Shown here: one piece after another, positions 9,282 through 19,244 of the stretch
Layout of the letters: each line of letters starts with the position of its first letter
How positions within the stretch are numbered: position 1 is the stretch's first letter
The notes under the pieces: generated by a model
The model's database searches: none
Told to the model about the DNA's origin: nothing
What the model saw: only the letters and a program-made list of their open reading frames with translations
Made by a program: the position numbers and the translations under genes
Assembly: GCA_905221605.1 (NCBI GenBank)
Contig: CAJNDS010002368.1
Span: 326,001-357,500, forward strand
Reading direction: 5' to 3'
DNA length: 31,500 nt
Origin: Symbiodinium natans
Taxonomy: Eukaryota > Sar > Dinophyceae > Suessiales > Symbiodiniaceae

Positions 9282-9419
9282 GAGGTTCAAGGTACTTAAT
9301 AGCCAATTACAACTATACTTATAGCTGTACTTATAACCACATTAGGGCTCTTCACGGGGCTTAGAAGGGGGTATAAGTAGGGTTATAATTGGTTCATAAG
9401 GTACCATGAACCTCCAAGC
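9282..9419. mobile_element. Family A inverted-repeat element
   Basis: Left end GAGGTTCAAGGTACTTAAT; right end GTACCATGAACCTCCAAGC. The interior repeats TATAACTATACTTATA-like motifs. It lies 14 nt above channel exon 14, in its upstream intron. Confidence 0.6.
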
Positions 9420-9450
9420 TAGGCCCCCTGGTAGCCTACCCTTCTTGCTT

Positions 9451-9525
9451 CCAGGGACCTAACCCTAAACCCTAAACCCTGATGGGTTACTAAAACCCTT
9501 AAGGACTCAATTCTCAGGTCCCTGG
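9451..9525. mobile_element. Family G inverted-repeat element containing telomere-type units
   Basis: CCAGGGACCT and AGGTCCCTGG bracket two CCCTAAA units. The right 41 bp match 25432-25472 in reverse complement (about 35 of 41 by eye). Confidence 0.5.
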
Positions 9526-9720
9526 AGGTGTAGGGCCAGGAATGAAGGATCATGGGGAACTAGGATTGTAAGCGAAGGGGAGTATACTGGGCTCATATTC
9601 CGTAAGAAGCCCGGCAGATATTTGCTGGTACTCCCTAAGGTCCTGTGGCTGCCCCTAAGGTTTAGGGGTTTCAAGGGTTGCGGCTTTAGGGGCTACGTGC
9701 TTGTAGATTCATGGGCTTAC

Positions 9721-9869
9721 CGGCTCGCGGCAAGCTTGATTCGGCTTCGGATGAAGGGTTGGGATACTGTCATTGCGGCGAAGGAAAACGCATTCTCAGC
9801 AAGATCTTTCTGGAAGGGCTCGAAGTCATCGGTGATGTCCATGGCCGACTGCAGCTTTTCGGAATACCC
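9721..9869 (-). CDS. Exon-like island of unknown gene inside the pore-S6 intron
   Basis: A 149-nt open stretch between a good acceptor (TTTGCTCCAG|GGG) and a strong donor (GAGCCG|GTAAGC). It reads YSEKLQSAMDITDDFEPFQK followed by DLAENAFSFAAMTVSQPF. It is not part of the channel: exons 13 and 14 join directly, and 149 nt would break the frame. The opposite strand is also open with VIGDVHGRLQ, which recalls a phosphatase motif, but codon choice and signals favour minus. Function unknown. Confidence 0.4.
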
Positions 9870-9949
9870 CTGGAGCAAAGAGTGCTGTCGTCCAGACAGA
9901 ACTTTGCGCTTGTAGACCAGACTTGACTTTGGACACACACATGGCGAGG

Positions 9950-10049
9950 CCCTAAACCCTAAACCCTAAACCCTAAACCCTAAACCCTAAACCCTAAACC
10001 CTAAACCCTAAACCCTAAACCTTAAACCCTAAACCCTAAACCCTAAACC
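9950..10049. repeat. CCCTAAA array
   Basis: About 14 units with one CCTTAAA variant, inside the intron between channel exons 13 and 14. Confidence 0.96.
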
Positions 10050-10187
10050 ACTCGATGGTCTGGTCAATTGTTGAACCCCGTGCCACCCCTCCACCCCCTC
10101 CCGACCTCCCAGGCTCCTAAAGCCGTAAACCGAGAAGCCCAGAATCCGCTGAAGCCCTGAAACCCCGAACTCTAAACCGAAGTCGTA

Positions 10188-10386
10188 CGAGGAAGCTATG
10201 AGTTTAGTCTATGCCTATAACCTTACCTAAGTCCTACTTATCTACTATTTGCTTAAGAACCCCTCTAAAAATGAAACACAATAGTCCCTATTTTGCCCGT
10301 ATAGCAAAAGAATACTTTGATTTTTTGTGGCGGGCGGGTTGTTAAGCACATAGTAGTTATAACTACCCAACAAACCTCCAAGTAGC
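10188..10386. mobile_element. Family A element interrupted by a family B element
   Basis: The right end AGTTATAACTACCCAACAAA and a degenerate left end near 10188-10215 flank a complete family B copy (10242-10356). The bases TTAT lie on both sides of the insert, a possible target-site duplication. Confidence 0.55.
10242..10356. mobile_element. Family B inverted-repeat element, inverted and nested
   Basis: Ends CTACTATTTGCTTAAGAACC and TTGTTAAGCACATAGTAG. The core is the reverse complement of the other copies. Inserted in a family A element. A diverged core also occurs at 6885-6950. Confidence 0.68.
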
Positions 10387-10445
10387 CCTAAGTCCTAAAC
10401 CCTAAACCTACTTACCTACTTAGAAACTTAGAAATACCCAAAAAA

Positions 10446-10527
10446 CTCCAAAAGTAATAGAGGGGTCAGAATAATTGCTAATGGAATTCCCTTATGGTCC
10501 CTTTATAATTCTACTATAAACCCCCCA
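10446..10527. repeat. Family F dispersed repeat
   Basis: GTAATAGAGGGGTCAGAATA and following bases match the reverse complement of 360-425 with substitutions. No open frame. Confidence 0.45.
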
Positions 10528-10579
10528 CCTCCAAAAAAAACGATTCTCATTTTTCAGGCCCCTATAGTAAGGTTGGAGC

Positions 10580-10635
10580 CTGGTACAGCCAGTTGATGTC
10601 ACCCAACGGCTCGGCAATCTGATACCAGTCTTCAC
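10580..10635 (-). CDS. Channel exon 13: selectivity filter and outer pore
   Basis: Fifty-six nt, phase 1 to 0, reading EDWYQIAEPLGDINWLYQ after GT. With exon 12 it builds AVTGGEDWYQ, close to the T-G-E-D-W filter of calcium-channel repeats but with a second glycine. One E and one D in the filter favour a cation pore. The acceptor is CCGGAG|G and the donor CAG|GCTCCA. Confidence 0.88.
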
Positions 10636-11139
10636 CTCCGGAAACTCGGGTTTGGGGTTTGGGGTTTAGGGTTTGGGGTTTAGGGTGTTTGATTCAGGGC
10701 TTGGGGTTTGGGGTTTGAGCTCTAGGCGAGGTTTGCGCCCTCAAACCTCCACAACCTACAACCCCCTCCCCCCCCCGCCCCCACGCTGCCCCACACTACA
10801 CTCCGCGAATAAGTGGCCTCTTGGGCTTTATAACATAGAGGGTTTAGGGCTACTTGGAGGTTTTGTGTATATAGTATATAGCTCTACTTAGACCCTAAAC
10901 CCTCAAACGCGAAGCTTAAACATGCCTCGTTAAACTAACATACAACCCGCAAAAGATCCACCCTAAACAACCCTTAAGGCACCCTTCAGAAAAAGCCACC
11001 GTGACGGGTTTTAGCGACTGCGAAAAGGCACATGACGGTATGACCGGATATGCCGGGTATGGGGAACTGAGACAATGTATAGGCGGCATTTTAACCCGAT
11101 CAAAAGCAGCCACCCTTGAAAAGCCGCTGAACTTTGAAC

Positions 11140-11232
11140 CCGAGTGTGCTCGGCCATACCCGCACGTACCCGGGCATGCTCGGGAGTAACGAGTATACTC
11201 AGGTATACTCGGGCGTGCGCAGGCGTGCACCG
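11140..11232. repeat. Imperfect tandem repeat of a TACTCGGGCATGC-like unit
   Basis: Short GC-rich units (GTGCTCGGCCATACC, CATGCTCGGGAGTAAC, GTATACTCGGGCGTGC) in series. The surrounding 10.9-11.4 kb contains no exon I can support. A low-complexity CCTTTAACAAC-type region follows at 11276-11384. Confidence 0.4.
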
Positions 11233-11386
11233 GAAACAGCCGCTGAGCGCCGTCGCAATGAGAAAAAGCCGAAAAGCCCTTTAAACAACCTCAAAGAATC
11301 CTTTAACAACCCAAAGAAAACAGAAACAAGCCCTTCAATAACAACCTGAAAACAAAACCCAAAAAAGACCTTTAACAACACTCTTT

Positions 11387-11483
11387 GGGATGTTCCCCCA
11401 TGTACTAACAGTCCTTCATAAGGATTGCAGTACCCCCCTATTCCAGTCCCTACTAAGGACTGCTAGTATAAGGGGAACATCCC
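11387..11483. mobile_element. Family C inverted-repeat element
   Basis: Ends GGGATGTTCCCCCATGTACT and GTATAAGGGGAACATCCC; inner arms ACAGTCCTT and AAGGACTGC. About 97 bp. A solo right end lies near 16020-16048. Confidence 0.68.
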
Positions 11484-11582
11484 AACCCAAACCCTTAAAT
11501 AACTACGTAACCCTAAACCCTAAACCCTAAACTTTTAAGCCTTAAACCCTAAACACAACCCTACAAGCGCGTCCAAGCAGGC

Positions 11583-11625
11583 CTCCAGTGACGGCCAGCA
11601 GCAGCGAGTACATCGAGCGGGGGAC
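11583..11625 (-). CDS. Channel exon 12: pore helix
   Basis: Forty-three nt, phase 0 to 1, reading VPRSMYSLLLAVTG plus G. VPRSMYSLL resembles the pore helix of dinoflagellate channels. The acceptor is CCTTAG|GTC and the donor GGAG|GCCTGC. The preceding intron (2657 nt, the longest) holds a segmental duplication. Confidence 0.85.
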
Positions 11626-11639
11626 CTAAGGTGCCCCGT

Positions 11640-11822
11640 AAACCCTAAACCCTACACCCTAAACTTAAACCCTACACCCTAAACCCTAAACCCTACACCC
11701 TAAACCCTAAACCCTAAAGCCTAAACCCTAAACCCTAAACCCTGAACCCTGAACCCTGAACCCTGAACCCTGAACCCTGACCCCCAAACCCCAAACCCCA
11801 AACCCCAAACCCAAAACCCTAA
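11640..11822. repeat. CCCTAAA, CCCTGAA and CCCCAAA sub-arrays in series
   Basis: CCCTAAA/CCCTACA units, then six CCCTGAA units, then four CCCCAAA units, each variant clustered. They begin just above channel exon 12. Confidence 0.93.
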
Positions 11823-12067
11823 ACCTCCCCTTTTCCCCACAAGGCCACGGCTTAGGGCATCTAAGGGGTTGAGGGTTGGGGGTTGAGGGTTTGCTTGAAG
11901 GTTCATGGGCAATTAGAAGTAGGGTTCTAAGGTTGAGGGTTTAGGGTTCACGGTTTGAGGGTTTAGGAGTTTATAGGAGTTTGGGGCTTTGGTGTTGGGG
12001 GTTTCAGGAATTTGGGGCCATAGGGTGTTCAAGGGGTTGAGGGCCTGGGGTTGGGGGTTTAGGGTTT

Positions 12068-12190
12068 CTTGAAGGTTCACGGGCAGTTAGAAGCAGGGTT
12101 ATAAGTATTCTAAAAATGGCTATAACCATCTAAAACTATAGCTAGACTGGTTATAGCCCGACTTGTAACTACCCATGAACCTTTCAGTAG
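12068..12190. mobile_element. Family A inverted-repeat element
   Basis: Left end CTTGAAGGTTCACGGGCAGT; right end ACTACCCATGAACCTTTCAG. A truncated second copy of the left end lies at 11895-11932. Confidence 0.65.
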
Positions 12191-12790
12191 GGTTCAAGGT
12201 TTTGGGGTGACATGCTTTCACACGGCTCATTAGGGGTTTGGGGTATTTTGTCGGGAGCTTTGGGGTGAAGCCCTAAACCCAAAGCTAGTTCATGGTTGGG
12301 ATAGGATTGAAGATTTGAATTTCTACTACTGATTGAGTTTAAGTACCCTCAAACCTGTGCAATGTCACCCCACTATGACAAAGGAAACCCTGAGCGGTTT
12401 CGGGCTTGGTGTGTAGTGTCTATAGGCCCTTGAACCCCCCCCCCCCCCCTCCCCTCCAAAAAACCCTTGAGGGATTTGAGCAGCCCTAAAAAATCACTAA
12501 AACCCAAAAACCCTAAACCCTCGACAGGGTCCCGAACAAGCACAACAAAACCTGAGTGCGATGAAGCCCAAGCTAGCCCCAAGCGAAACCTAGGAATGAA
12601 AAGGGGTGGTGGTAGGGTTGAGGGTTCAGGGTTTCGGGTTTAGGGCATAAGGAAACCCAACAAAAGGGAATAAGGGCCTACTCTGGGTCCTAGCAAGTGC
12701 CCGTCAACGCTGGGGGCAGCACGGTTCCATACCACGCCTTCCCGCCGGAGGAGGTTTAAGGTGGTTAGCGTCTTTGGGGTTTAGGATATT

Positions 12791-13308
12791 GAGTTTCAGG
12801 CCGAAAGCCCAAGTACACCCAACACCTCGTCTAGTGCATTTCCCCCATAGACCCAGATTCTGAAGCTTCACGGGCACTTACAGATGAGTACCCTCAACAC
12901 AATTGGCTTCCATAGGTCACGGGGTAGTTTCATGGTACCCCTTATATACCCAATTCAGGCCCCATACTTCGGAATCCTTTAAAGGAGGTAAGGGACCACA
13001 TTAAGGGCCCCATATAGCTACCCTTAGATTCTAGGGGAAACTACGCTTTAGAATAGGATATGATCGGTTCAAACCTCCAAAATTCTCTCTGCGGGGTTCT
13101 GAGAGGGAAGCCGATTCTCACGTTAATTCACCCTATACCCTAAACCCTAAACCCTCAACCCTAAACCCTGAACCCTAAACCTTAAACACTAAACACTAAA
13201 CCCTAAACCCCTTTGCAACTGGACTGCGAACAACTGCCAGGAAAAGACACGACCCCCACTCAGCCTCGGCAAAAACCCGGTACGTTCTCGTAAACCCCTA
13301 CACCCTAA
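12791..13308. repeat. Segmental duplication, copy 1
   Basis: About 520 bp that recur at 13531-14158, from GAGTTTCAGGCCGAAAGCCC through GGTACGTTCTCGTAAACCCC. Several internal deletions relative to copy 2. No coding signal; it lies in the longest channel intron. Confidence 0.88.
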
Positions 13309-13530
13309 AACCCCTAAACCCCTAAACCCCTAAACCGCTAAACCCCTAAACCCCCTAAACCCCCTAAACCCCTAAACCCCTAAACCCCCAAACCCCTAAA
13401 CCCCTAAACCCCTAAACCCCTAAACCCTAAGCCCTAAACCCCAAAACCCCAAAACCCCAAAACCCTAAACCCCTAGGATTTTAGGGTTTTAGGGTTTTAG
13501 GGGTTTAGGGTTTTGGGATTAGGGTTTGTT
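13299..13530. repeat. CCCCTAAA array followed by TTTTAGGG units
   Basis: Octamer CCCCTAAA units change to CCCCAAAA and then flip to TTTTAGGG near 13475. They separate two copies of a segmental duplication. Confidence 0.93.
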
Positions 13531-14158
13531 GAGTTTCAGGCCGAAAGCCCAAGTATACCCTACACTCGGTCCAGTGCCTTTCCCCCCACGCCCCCGCATA
13601 AACCCAGATCCCTCACAATCACGTCGAAAGGCAGAACGAACACATGCCTTCTCTGAAGCTTCATGGGCACTTCCCTTTGAGTACCCTCCACTCAACACAA
13701 TTGGTTACAGGAGAATCCATAGGTCATAGGGCAGCTTCATGGTCCCTTAGAATGGGCTCTTACAAGGGCACCCCTTCCCCTTATATACCCTATACAAACT
13801 AAGGCCCCATACTTCGGAATCCTTTAAAGGAGGTAAGGGACCACATTAAGGACCCATATAGCTACCCTGAGATTCTAGGGGAAGCTACGCTTTAGAATAG
13901 GATATGATCGCTTCAAAGCTCCAAAATTCTCTCTCTGCTGGGTTCTGAGAGGGAAGCCGATTCTCACGTTAATTCCCCGGTGTTTGTCGTATGGTACACC
14001 CTACACCCTAAACCCCAAACCCTGAGCCCTGAACCCTGAACCCTAAACCCTAAACCCCTTTGCAACTGGACTGCGAACAACTGCCAGGAAAAGACACGAC
14101 CCCCCACTCAGCCTCGGCAAAAACCCGGTACGTTTCCGTAAACTCCTACACCCCAAAC
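13531..14158. repeat. Segmental duplication, copy 2
   Basis: Longer copy of the same segment with extra blocks. It contains a family D inverted-repeat unit (about 13731-13876), also seen at about 12925-13024 and 19613-19757 around the shared motif TTTAAAGGAGGTAAGGGA. Confidence 0.88.
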
Positions 14159-14276
14159 CCCTAAACCGTAAATCCCAACCCCCAAACCCCAAACCCTAAA
14201 CCCTAAACCCTAAACCCTAAACCCTAAACCCTAAACCCTAAACCCTAAACCCTAAACCCTAAACCCTAAACCCTAG
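14150..14276. repeat. CCCTAAA array
   Basis: About 12 perfect units ending seven bases below channel exon 11. In transcript sense the intron thus starts with TTTAGGG. Confidence 0.97.
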
Positions 14277-14282
14277 GAAGGC

Positions 14283-14331
14283 CTCAAGGGAGTGCCGCAC
14301 GTCCTCCTTGCCAGTGTCCTGCTGGAAGTAC
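14283..14331 (-). CDS. Channel exon 11: S5-pore turret
   Basis: Forty-nine nt, phase 2 to 0, reading YFQQDTGKEDVRHSLE, a hydrophilic extracellular loop. The acceptor is CCCCAG|G and the donor GAG|GCCTTC. An almost perfect CCCTAAA array abuts the low side and TTTAGGG repeats start 14 nt from the high side. Confidence 0.78.
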
Positions 14332-14344
14332 CTGGGGGAGTTTT

Positions 14345-14535
14345 GGGGGTTTAGGGTTTTAGGTTTTAGGGTTTAGGTTTTAGGGTTAGGGTTTAGGGTT
14401 CGGGTTTAGGGTTTAGGGTTTAGGGCTTAGGGCTTAGGGCTTAGGGTTTAGGGTTTGGGGTTTGGGGTTTGGGGTTTGGGGTTTGGGGTTTAGGGCTTAG
14501 AGTTCTTGGGGTTTAGGGTTTGGGGTTTGGCGTGG
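14345..14535. repeat. TTTAGGG and TTTGGGG arrays
   Basis: TTTAGGG and TTAGGGC units followed by a block of TTTGGGG, starting 14 nt above channel exon 11. Confidence 0.93.
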
Positions 14536-14875
14536 GAGGGCACTAAGGGGCTATATAAGGCTTACGTAAGGGGCTTCTATACGGGGCGCGCTTGGGGATC
14601 TCGCCCACCTGAAATGGGCCTACACTGACACACGGTAATCCGAAATCATGAAGTCCGGAAGCGTGCAAGAAAATCCAAACATTCGAGATCGGGTATAGGG
14701 CTTAAGGTTTAGTGTTTAGGGTTGAGTCACTCCTCAACTACCCTGCCCCCCTTCCTTCCGAGAGTTTTTACAGGGTCCCCTAAGAACAGCAACAACCAAT
14801 CAAAACACAACCGTCAATCTAGTTTAGGGTTTAGGGTTTAAGGTTTAGGGCAGCATCCCTTGCTAAGAGCTGGGC

Positions 14876-14914
14876 AGTGTGGCTCCATGCATGAAGATGA
14901 TGGTGAAGAGGTAC
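14876..14914 (-). CDS. Channel exon 10: end of S5
   Basis: Thirty-nine nt, phase 2 to 2, reading YLFTIIFMHGAT plus CT. The acceptor is AACCAG|G and the donor CT|GCCCAG. It completes S5 and enters the turret before the pore. An alternative reading in another frame has no channel character. Confidence 0.82.
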
Positions 14915-15873
14915 CTGGTTTCGAGTCAAGAATCCAGGAATACCACCAACGGGCCCTAGCCCGAAACACCCAACACCGTGAAACACGGTTCCAGGTTTAG
15001 GAGGGTTTAGGGTACCCTGGATGGGAAACCGAAACCCGAAGCCATGAAGCCTATACCCTGAGACCCTAACCCTAAACCGAAAACCCTGAACCCTAAACCC
15101 GAAGCCCTAAACTCTAAATCCTAAACCCCAAACCCTAAGCCTAGACCCCGAAGCTGCTAAGCCCCCGGAAGGGCTCTAGAACAGGGAAGGGCTCACTTAA
15201 TCTCTCCACTGTCCGTGCCTGAGCGGCCTCTTTGGCATGTAGACGACTGCTGAAACGAAGCGCCCTAAAGTCACGTCTCTAACCCCGAAAATCCCCAACA
15301 CAAAACGAAAAAGACACGTCAACGTGCTGAGTCAAAAGAGCTTCCAAGGAAAGCCCCGAAGCCTAAACCCTAAACCCTAAACCCTAAACCCTAAACCCTA
15401 AACCCTTACGGTAAAAGGGAAAAAGGGTCTTGGGGTCTTGGGTTTAGGGGGTTAGGGTTCTGGGTTTGAGAATCAGGGACTTAGGGGGGTGAGGTCTTGG
15501 GTTTAAGGAGTTTAGGAGACTCCGGTCTTAGGGTTCAGGATAGGGTTCAGTTCCAATGGGGGGTGGCTGAACTCGGGATCTCGGGTTTGGGGTTTAGGGG
15601 ATTAGGATGCGCAAGTGTTTAACGCACTTCACGTAGGGCTTATGGTTTTGCAGGGTTTATGGTGTTGGGCCTTGGGGGGTTTCGGGGGCTTCAGGGCTCA
15701 ACCCGCACAAAGCACTACCAGGGTTGTACTGTGTCGGGTTCAAAGTTCTCCAAGCCCTAAATCCCCGCCCCCCATCCCCCAAACTTCAACCCCAAAATCA
15801 TAAACCCTAAGCCCTAAGCCCTAAGCCCTAAACCCTAAACCCTAAAACCTAAACCCTAAACCCTCGGGCGTAC

Positions 15874-15921
15874 ATGATCAGCAGCAGGAGCATCAATGCC
15901 CAGGATAGGGACACCATGGAC
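15874..15921 (-). CDS. Channel exon 9: start of S5
   Basis: Forty-eight nt, phase 2 to 2, reading SMVSLSWALMLLLLI plus AT, an S4-S5 linker running into the S5 helix. The acceptor is GGCAAG|G and the donor AT|GTACGC. The junction with exon 10 gives LLLIM-YLFTIIF, the usual continuous S5. Confidence 0.87.
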
Positions 15922-16721
15922 CTTGCCAGCGTGTAGGTCGGTTCAGGATCGAACCCCCGAGGTTGGGAACTTTTCCTAACAGCCCTGAATAGGGTTTAGA
16001 ATAATAGGTGGTGCTATGATCCCTATTGGTATCAGGGGAACATCCCAACCCCAAGGTCACGAACTGCTTGTTGCGAGGGGGCGGAGATGTGAGTCAGATC
16101 CCGCGAAGCATCCGCACAAGTTCATACTATGCCCTAAAAACCCTAAATATCCAAATTCAAAAACAACAAAATGATGAAACATCCTGCAGCCCTAAAGCCC
16201 GAAGCCGCCAAGCCCTAAACACTAAACCTTGAAACCCCAAAAGTCCCCAAAGCACCCTATGAACCCCTGAAAGCCCCATAACCGCTATGCCCTATGCACC
16301 CTAAACCCTAAACCCTAAACCCGGGGTGCGACCTTGAGCTGAAACAGGAATTGGAGTTGCAGGAACGCCGTAAAGCCCGAAACCCTGGCAACTCACCAAC
16401 AACCCTAAGAAACGAAAATCCCAAAACACTCCCAAGCCCTAGAGCCAAAAGGGTTTAGGGTTTAGGGTTTAAGGCTTAGGGCTTAGGGAACCCCACCCCC
16501 CCTCCCTCTCCAAACCAAAAACCTCTGATTGAAGGCCTCAGCCCCACATAGTGATGTGAGAATAAAAACCAAGACCCCAAAACCCCAGCGCCTGAAGCCC
16601 AGTCATGCAAAGCCAAAACGGCTTACATCCTGACTAGGCCACTGAATCCCCAAATCCCAGAGCCAGTCGCCCCGAAGCCCTTAAGGCCCCTTAACGTTAA
16701 AACTTTGAGGCCGGAGTATAC

Positions 16722-16769
16722 CTGCAGCCACACCCCAAAACATCCCGCAGAGAATGCTGCGCAGCTTCC
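16722..16769 (-). other. Unassigned exon-like island
   Basis: A 48-nt minus-strand stretch between CATTCCAG| and |GTATAC inside the intron joining S4 to S5. One frame reads KLRSILCGMFWGVAA, which looks like an S4-S5/S5 segment; another reads GSCAAFSAGCFGVWLQ. Exons 8 and 9 splice in phase without it. It could be a relic or an alternative exon. Confidence 0.2.
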
Positions 16770-16860
16770 CTGGAATGCGGCCCTAAACCCTAAACTCTAA
16801 ACCCTAAACCCTAAACCCCAAACCCTAAATCCTAAACCCTAAGCGAACTCAGGAGCCGGC

Positions 16861-16923
16861 TGGATGATGGAGCAAACCATGAGCCGGAGCTCTCGGAAGA
16901 GACGCATGACGCGGATGACCCTC
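16861..16923 (-). CDS. Channel exon 8: second half of S4 and S4-S5 linker
   Basis: Sixty-three nt, phase 2 to 2, reading RVIRVMRLFRELRLMVCSII. With exon 7 the S4 carries nine arginines at i+3 spacing. The acceptor TTCCCTCAG|G is strong; the donor is CA|GCCGGC. It is flanked by CCCTAAA on the low side and TTTAGGG on the high side. Confidence 0.9.
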
Positions 16924-17492
16924 CTGAGGGAAGCAGGCTAACTAGGGTTTAGGGTTTAAGGTGCAGGGTTTTGGGGCTTTAGGGTTTAGGGTTTATGTAG
17001 GGTTTTAGGGTTTAGGGTTTGGGTTTGCTTAGGGTTTGCGGTCTAGTGTACTCGTACCTCTCGGCGCGCCTTGACGGAAGAGGTCTCCACACCCTGTAGA
17101 CCGTCCCTGTGCAGTCTAAGCCGCCAAGGCCTAGATGCAAGTTGGGTCGCTGCCCAGAAATCTAAACTCGCCCCCTGAAACCCGACACCCCAAGCCTAAC
17201 AACATCGGATGCAGCGCGCCTTGTGGCAGGAGTGCCACTAAACCCAAACCCCTAAACCCAAACAAAATGAAACCCACAAGAACCCTAAAAGCCTCAAACC
17301 CACAAACCGCAAAACCCTAAACCCGAAACCTCCCAATACCCAAAAAGACCCGCAACAACCTGCATGACAGGCTTCTTCGGGGGCATGGTTGGAGGTAACT
17401 GGGGAAATTTGCTGCAACATTCGGGAACTAAAGCCCCCTCAATCATAAACAGGTGGGCTGGCCCAAATATCCAAACACCCTAAGCCCCCCGA

Positions 17493-17592
17493 AAATCGGT
17501 TCATGGGTCGTCAAAAAAACCCTGAAATTTTTAAAGCACAGTTACCCTACCTATATAAAGCCCCAAACCCCACTTATAAGTACCCATGAACC
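17493..17592. mobile_element. Family A inverted-repeat element
   Basis: Left end ATCGGTTCATGGGTCGT and right end TAAGTACCCATGAACC, about 100 bp, directly followed by a CCCTAAA array. Confidence 0.6.
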
Positions 17593-17594
17593 AT

Positions 17595-17700
17595 GAACCC
17601 TAAACCCTAAACCCTAAACCCTAAACCCTAAACCCTAAACCCTAAACCCTAAACCCTAAACCCTAAACCCTAAACCCTAAACCCTAAACCCTAAACCCTA
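17595..17700. repeat. Near-perfect CCCTAAA array
   Basis: About 15 units, ending 25 nt below channel exon 7 (S4). Confidence 0.97.
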
Positions 17701-17724
17701 TCCTGGCATCCCCGGGGCCCTCGC

Positions 17725-17773
17725 AGCACCCGGACCATGCGGAAGCCCCGGAGCAGGCGCGTGTAGGTAATGC
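17725..17773 (-). CDS. Channel exon 7: first half of the S4 voltage sensor
   Basis: Forty-nine nt, phase 1 to 2, reading ITYTRLLRGFRMVRV plus CT. Arginine falls at every third position. The acceptor is CACAAG|GC and the donor CT|GCGAGG. It lies between a CCCTAAA array on the low side (17595-17700) and TTTAGGG repeats on the high side (from 17789). The splice to exon 8 restores V-L-R-V with unbroken arginine spacing. Confidence 0.87.
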
Positions 17774-18245
17774 CTTGTGAGGGGGTGGTTTAGGGTTTAG
17801 GGCTAGGGTTTAGGGTTCAGGGGTTTAGGACGTTTAGGGCGTTTAGGGTTTATGGCGTCTCGGGTTCAGGGCGGTTTCGCGTTTGTTGGGCCTTGGGGCT
17901 ATTCGAGCGTAGGGGACGTCAACCCGGATCAACCTTATCTACAAACCGAAAAAACCTGTGCAACCCTACCGAAAAAGCTATATTCAATGATGAGAATCCT
18001 CTACACCCTGTACACTCTAAACCGCCCCACAACCCTTAATAACAACAGCGCCCGATTATAAACCCTAAACCCTAGAATCCCTAGAAAGCCGAAACCGGCT
18101 AGACAATATAGGGCGCAGCCGTTGTAGGTGGCGTTCAAGGTTCAGGGTTCGCAAAGGTTTAGGGTTTAGGAGGCCCCTAAACACGAAATGGGAGATCGAA
18201 GCGCAGGTTTCCTTCGAACCCTCCGGACGAGTGCCGCACTGAAGC

Positions 18246-18258
18246 CCGTCAGAAGCTC
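18246..18258 (-). CDS. Candidate channel exon 6b: S3-S4 link microexon
   Basis: Thirteen nt after GTCGCAG|GAG, reading ELLT plus G, with donor G|GCTTCA. It converts phase 0 to phase 1, exactly what exon 7 needs, and gives ELLTG-ITYTRLLR. The open frame runs on to ELLTGFSAALVRRVR (to 18212), so this may instead be an unrelated island. Confidence 0.25.
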
Positions 18259-18502
18259 CTGCGACAGCGTGGCGCGTGGGCGATGAGGGCTTTAGGGTTC
18301 AAGGTTCAACGTGCAACCTAAACCCTAAACCCCACACCTCAATAAGCTAGGAGGATGAAGGGCGCACTTTCCGTGCTTCATGCATGAAGCTTGTAAGGGA
18401 ATCCGAACCGAAAAAGAAGGAATAAAAGTACTGGGTCCCGCCATGACCTACGCTTCAGACCTGGGTTTTGGTGTCATGAAGTAGCGGTGGAGAGCCGAGT
18501 AT

Positions 18503-18605
18503 AGGGTTTAGGGTTTAGGGTTTGGGGTCTAGGGTTTAGGGTTTGAGGTCTAGGGTTTAGGGTTTGAGGTCTAGGGTTTAGGGTTTGGGGTTTAGGGTTT
18601 AAGTA
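18503..18605. repeat. 21-bp higher-order telomere-type repeat
   Basis: Four copies of a 21-bp unit built from three diverged heptamers (TAGGGTTTAGGGTTTGAGGTC type), a small higher-order array. Confidence 0.85.
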
Positions 18606-18676
18606 AGGTTTAGGTGAACCGCTGTCCTCGGAAAGGCAGTACGCAGCCTGAGCGTCTCTGCAGCGATTGCGTATAC

Positions 18677-18797
18677 TCAGAGGTTCATGGTACTTACAAA
18701 CCAAACAGAAACTGCACTTATCACCCAATTATGACCACTTTAGGGTATTTGAGGGGCTTATGAAGTTGCTTCTTATGTACCACGAACCTCCGAGTAG
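18677..18797. mobile_element. Family A inverted-repeat element
   Basis: Left end TCAGAGGTTCATGGTACTTA; right end TATGTACCACGAACCTCCGA. Confidence 0.62.
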
Positions 18798-19244
18798 GGT
18801 TTGAAGGGTTTATCACGCGACTCGTTGGAGGGCGTCGTTCTAAGCCAAGGTGTTCTGCTCACTTTAGGGTTTAGGGTTTAGGGTTTTGGGGAACCCTGAA
18901 CCCTAAACCCTAAACCCTAAACCCGAAACCCTAAACCCTCAACCCTAAAAGCGAAACCCTTAACCCTGATCCGTCGGCCCTCAGCCCACAAACCCTAAAC
19001 CTCAACCTTCCAATGAACCCTACTGTTTCCAGAAGCGAACAGGGCTACTGCGGCGCGACACGGTGCCTAGGGTCTGTTTCGGGTTTAGGGCTAGGGTTTA
19101 GGGATGAGGGTTTAGGGTTTAGGGCCCAGGGTTTAGGGTTTAGGGTTCTGGGTTTAGGGTTTTTCAGGGCTTCGGGTTGGGGGAACAGTCCCAAGCTACA
19201 TCCCAAAAGCCAAAACCCCAAGACCCCAAACTCAAAGCTAAAGC

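Noticed and set aside
9711-9926. A plus-strand phosphatase-like gene suggested by VIGDVHGRLQ
   Set aside because: Only the short motif fits; the other phosphatase blocks are missing and the minus strand has better splice signals.
14584-14617. A small exon VGEIPKRAPYR after CATTTCAG
   Set aside because: It lies between exons 10 and 11, which join in phase without it, and no motif supports it.
17041-17160. An exon with RRAER before the second half of S4
   Set aside because: It is in phase with exon 8, but exon 7 gives the correct S4 spacing, so this island was left out.
18474-18728. A proline-rich PQTLNPRPQTLNP frame
   Set aside because: It is the translation of the 21-bp telomere-type repeat; similar frames at 11721-11912 and 23536-23778 have the same origin.
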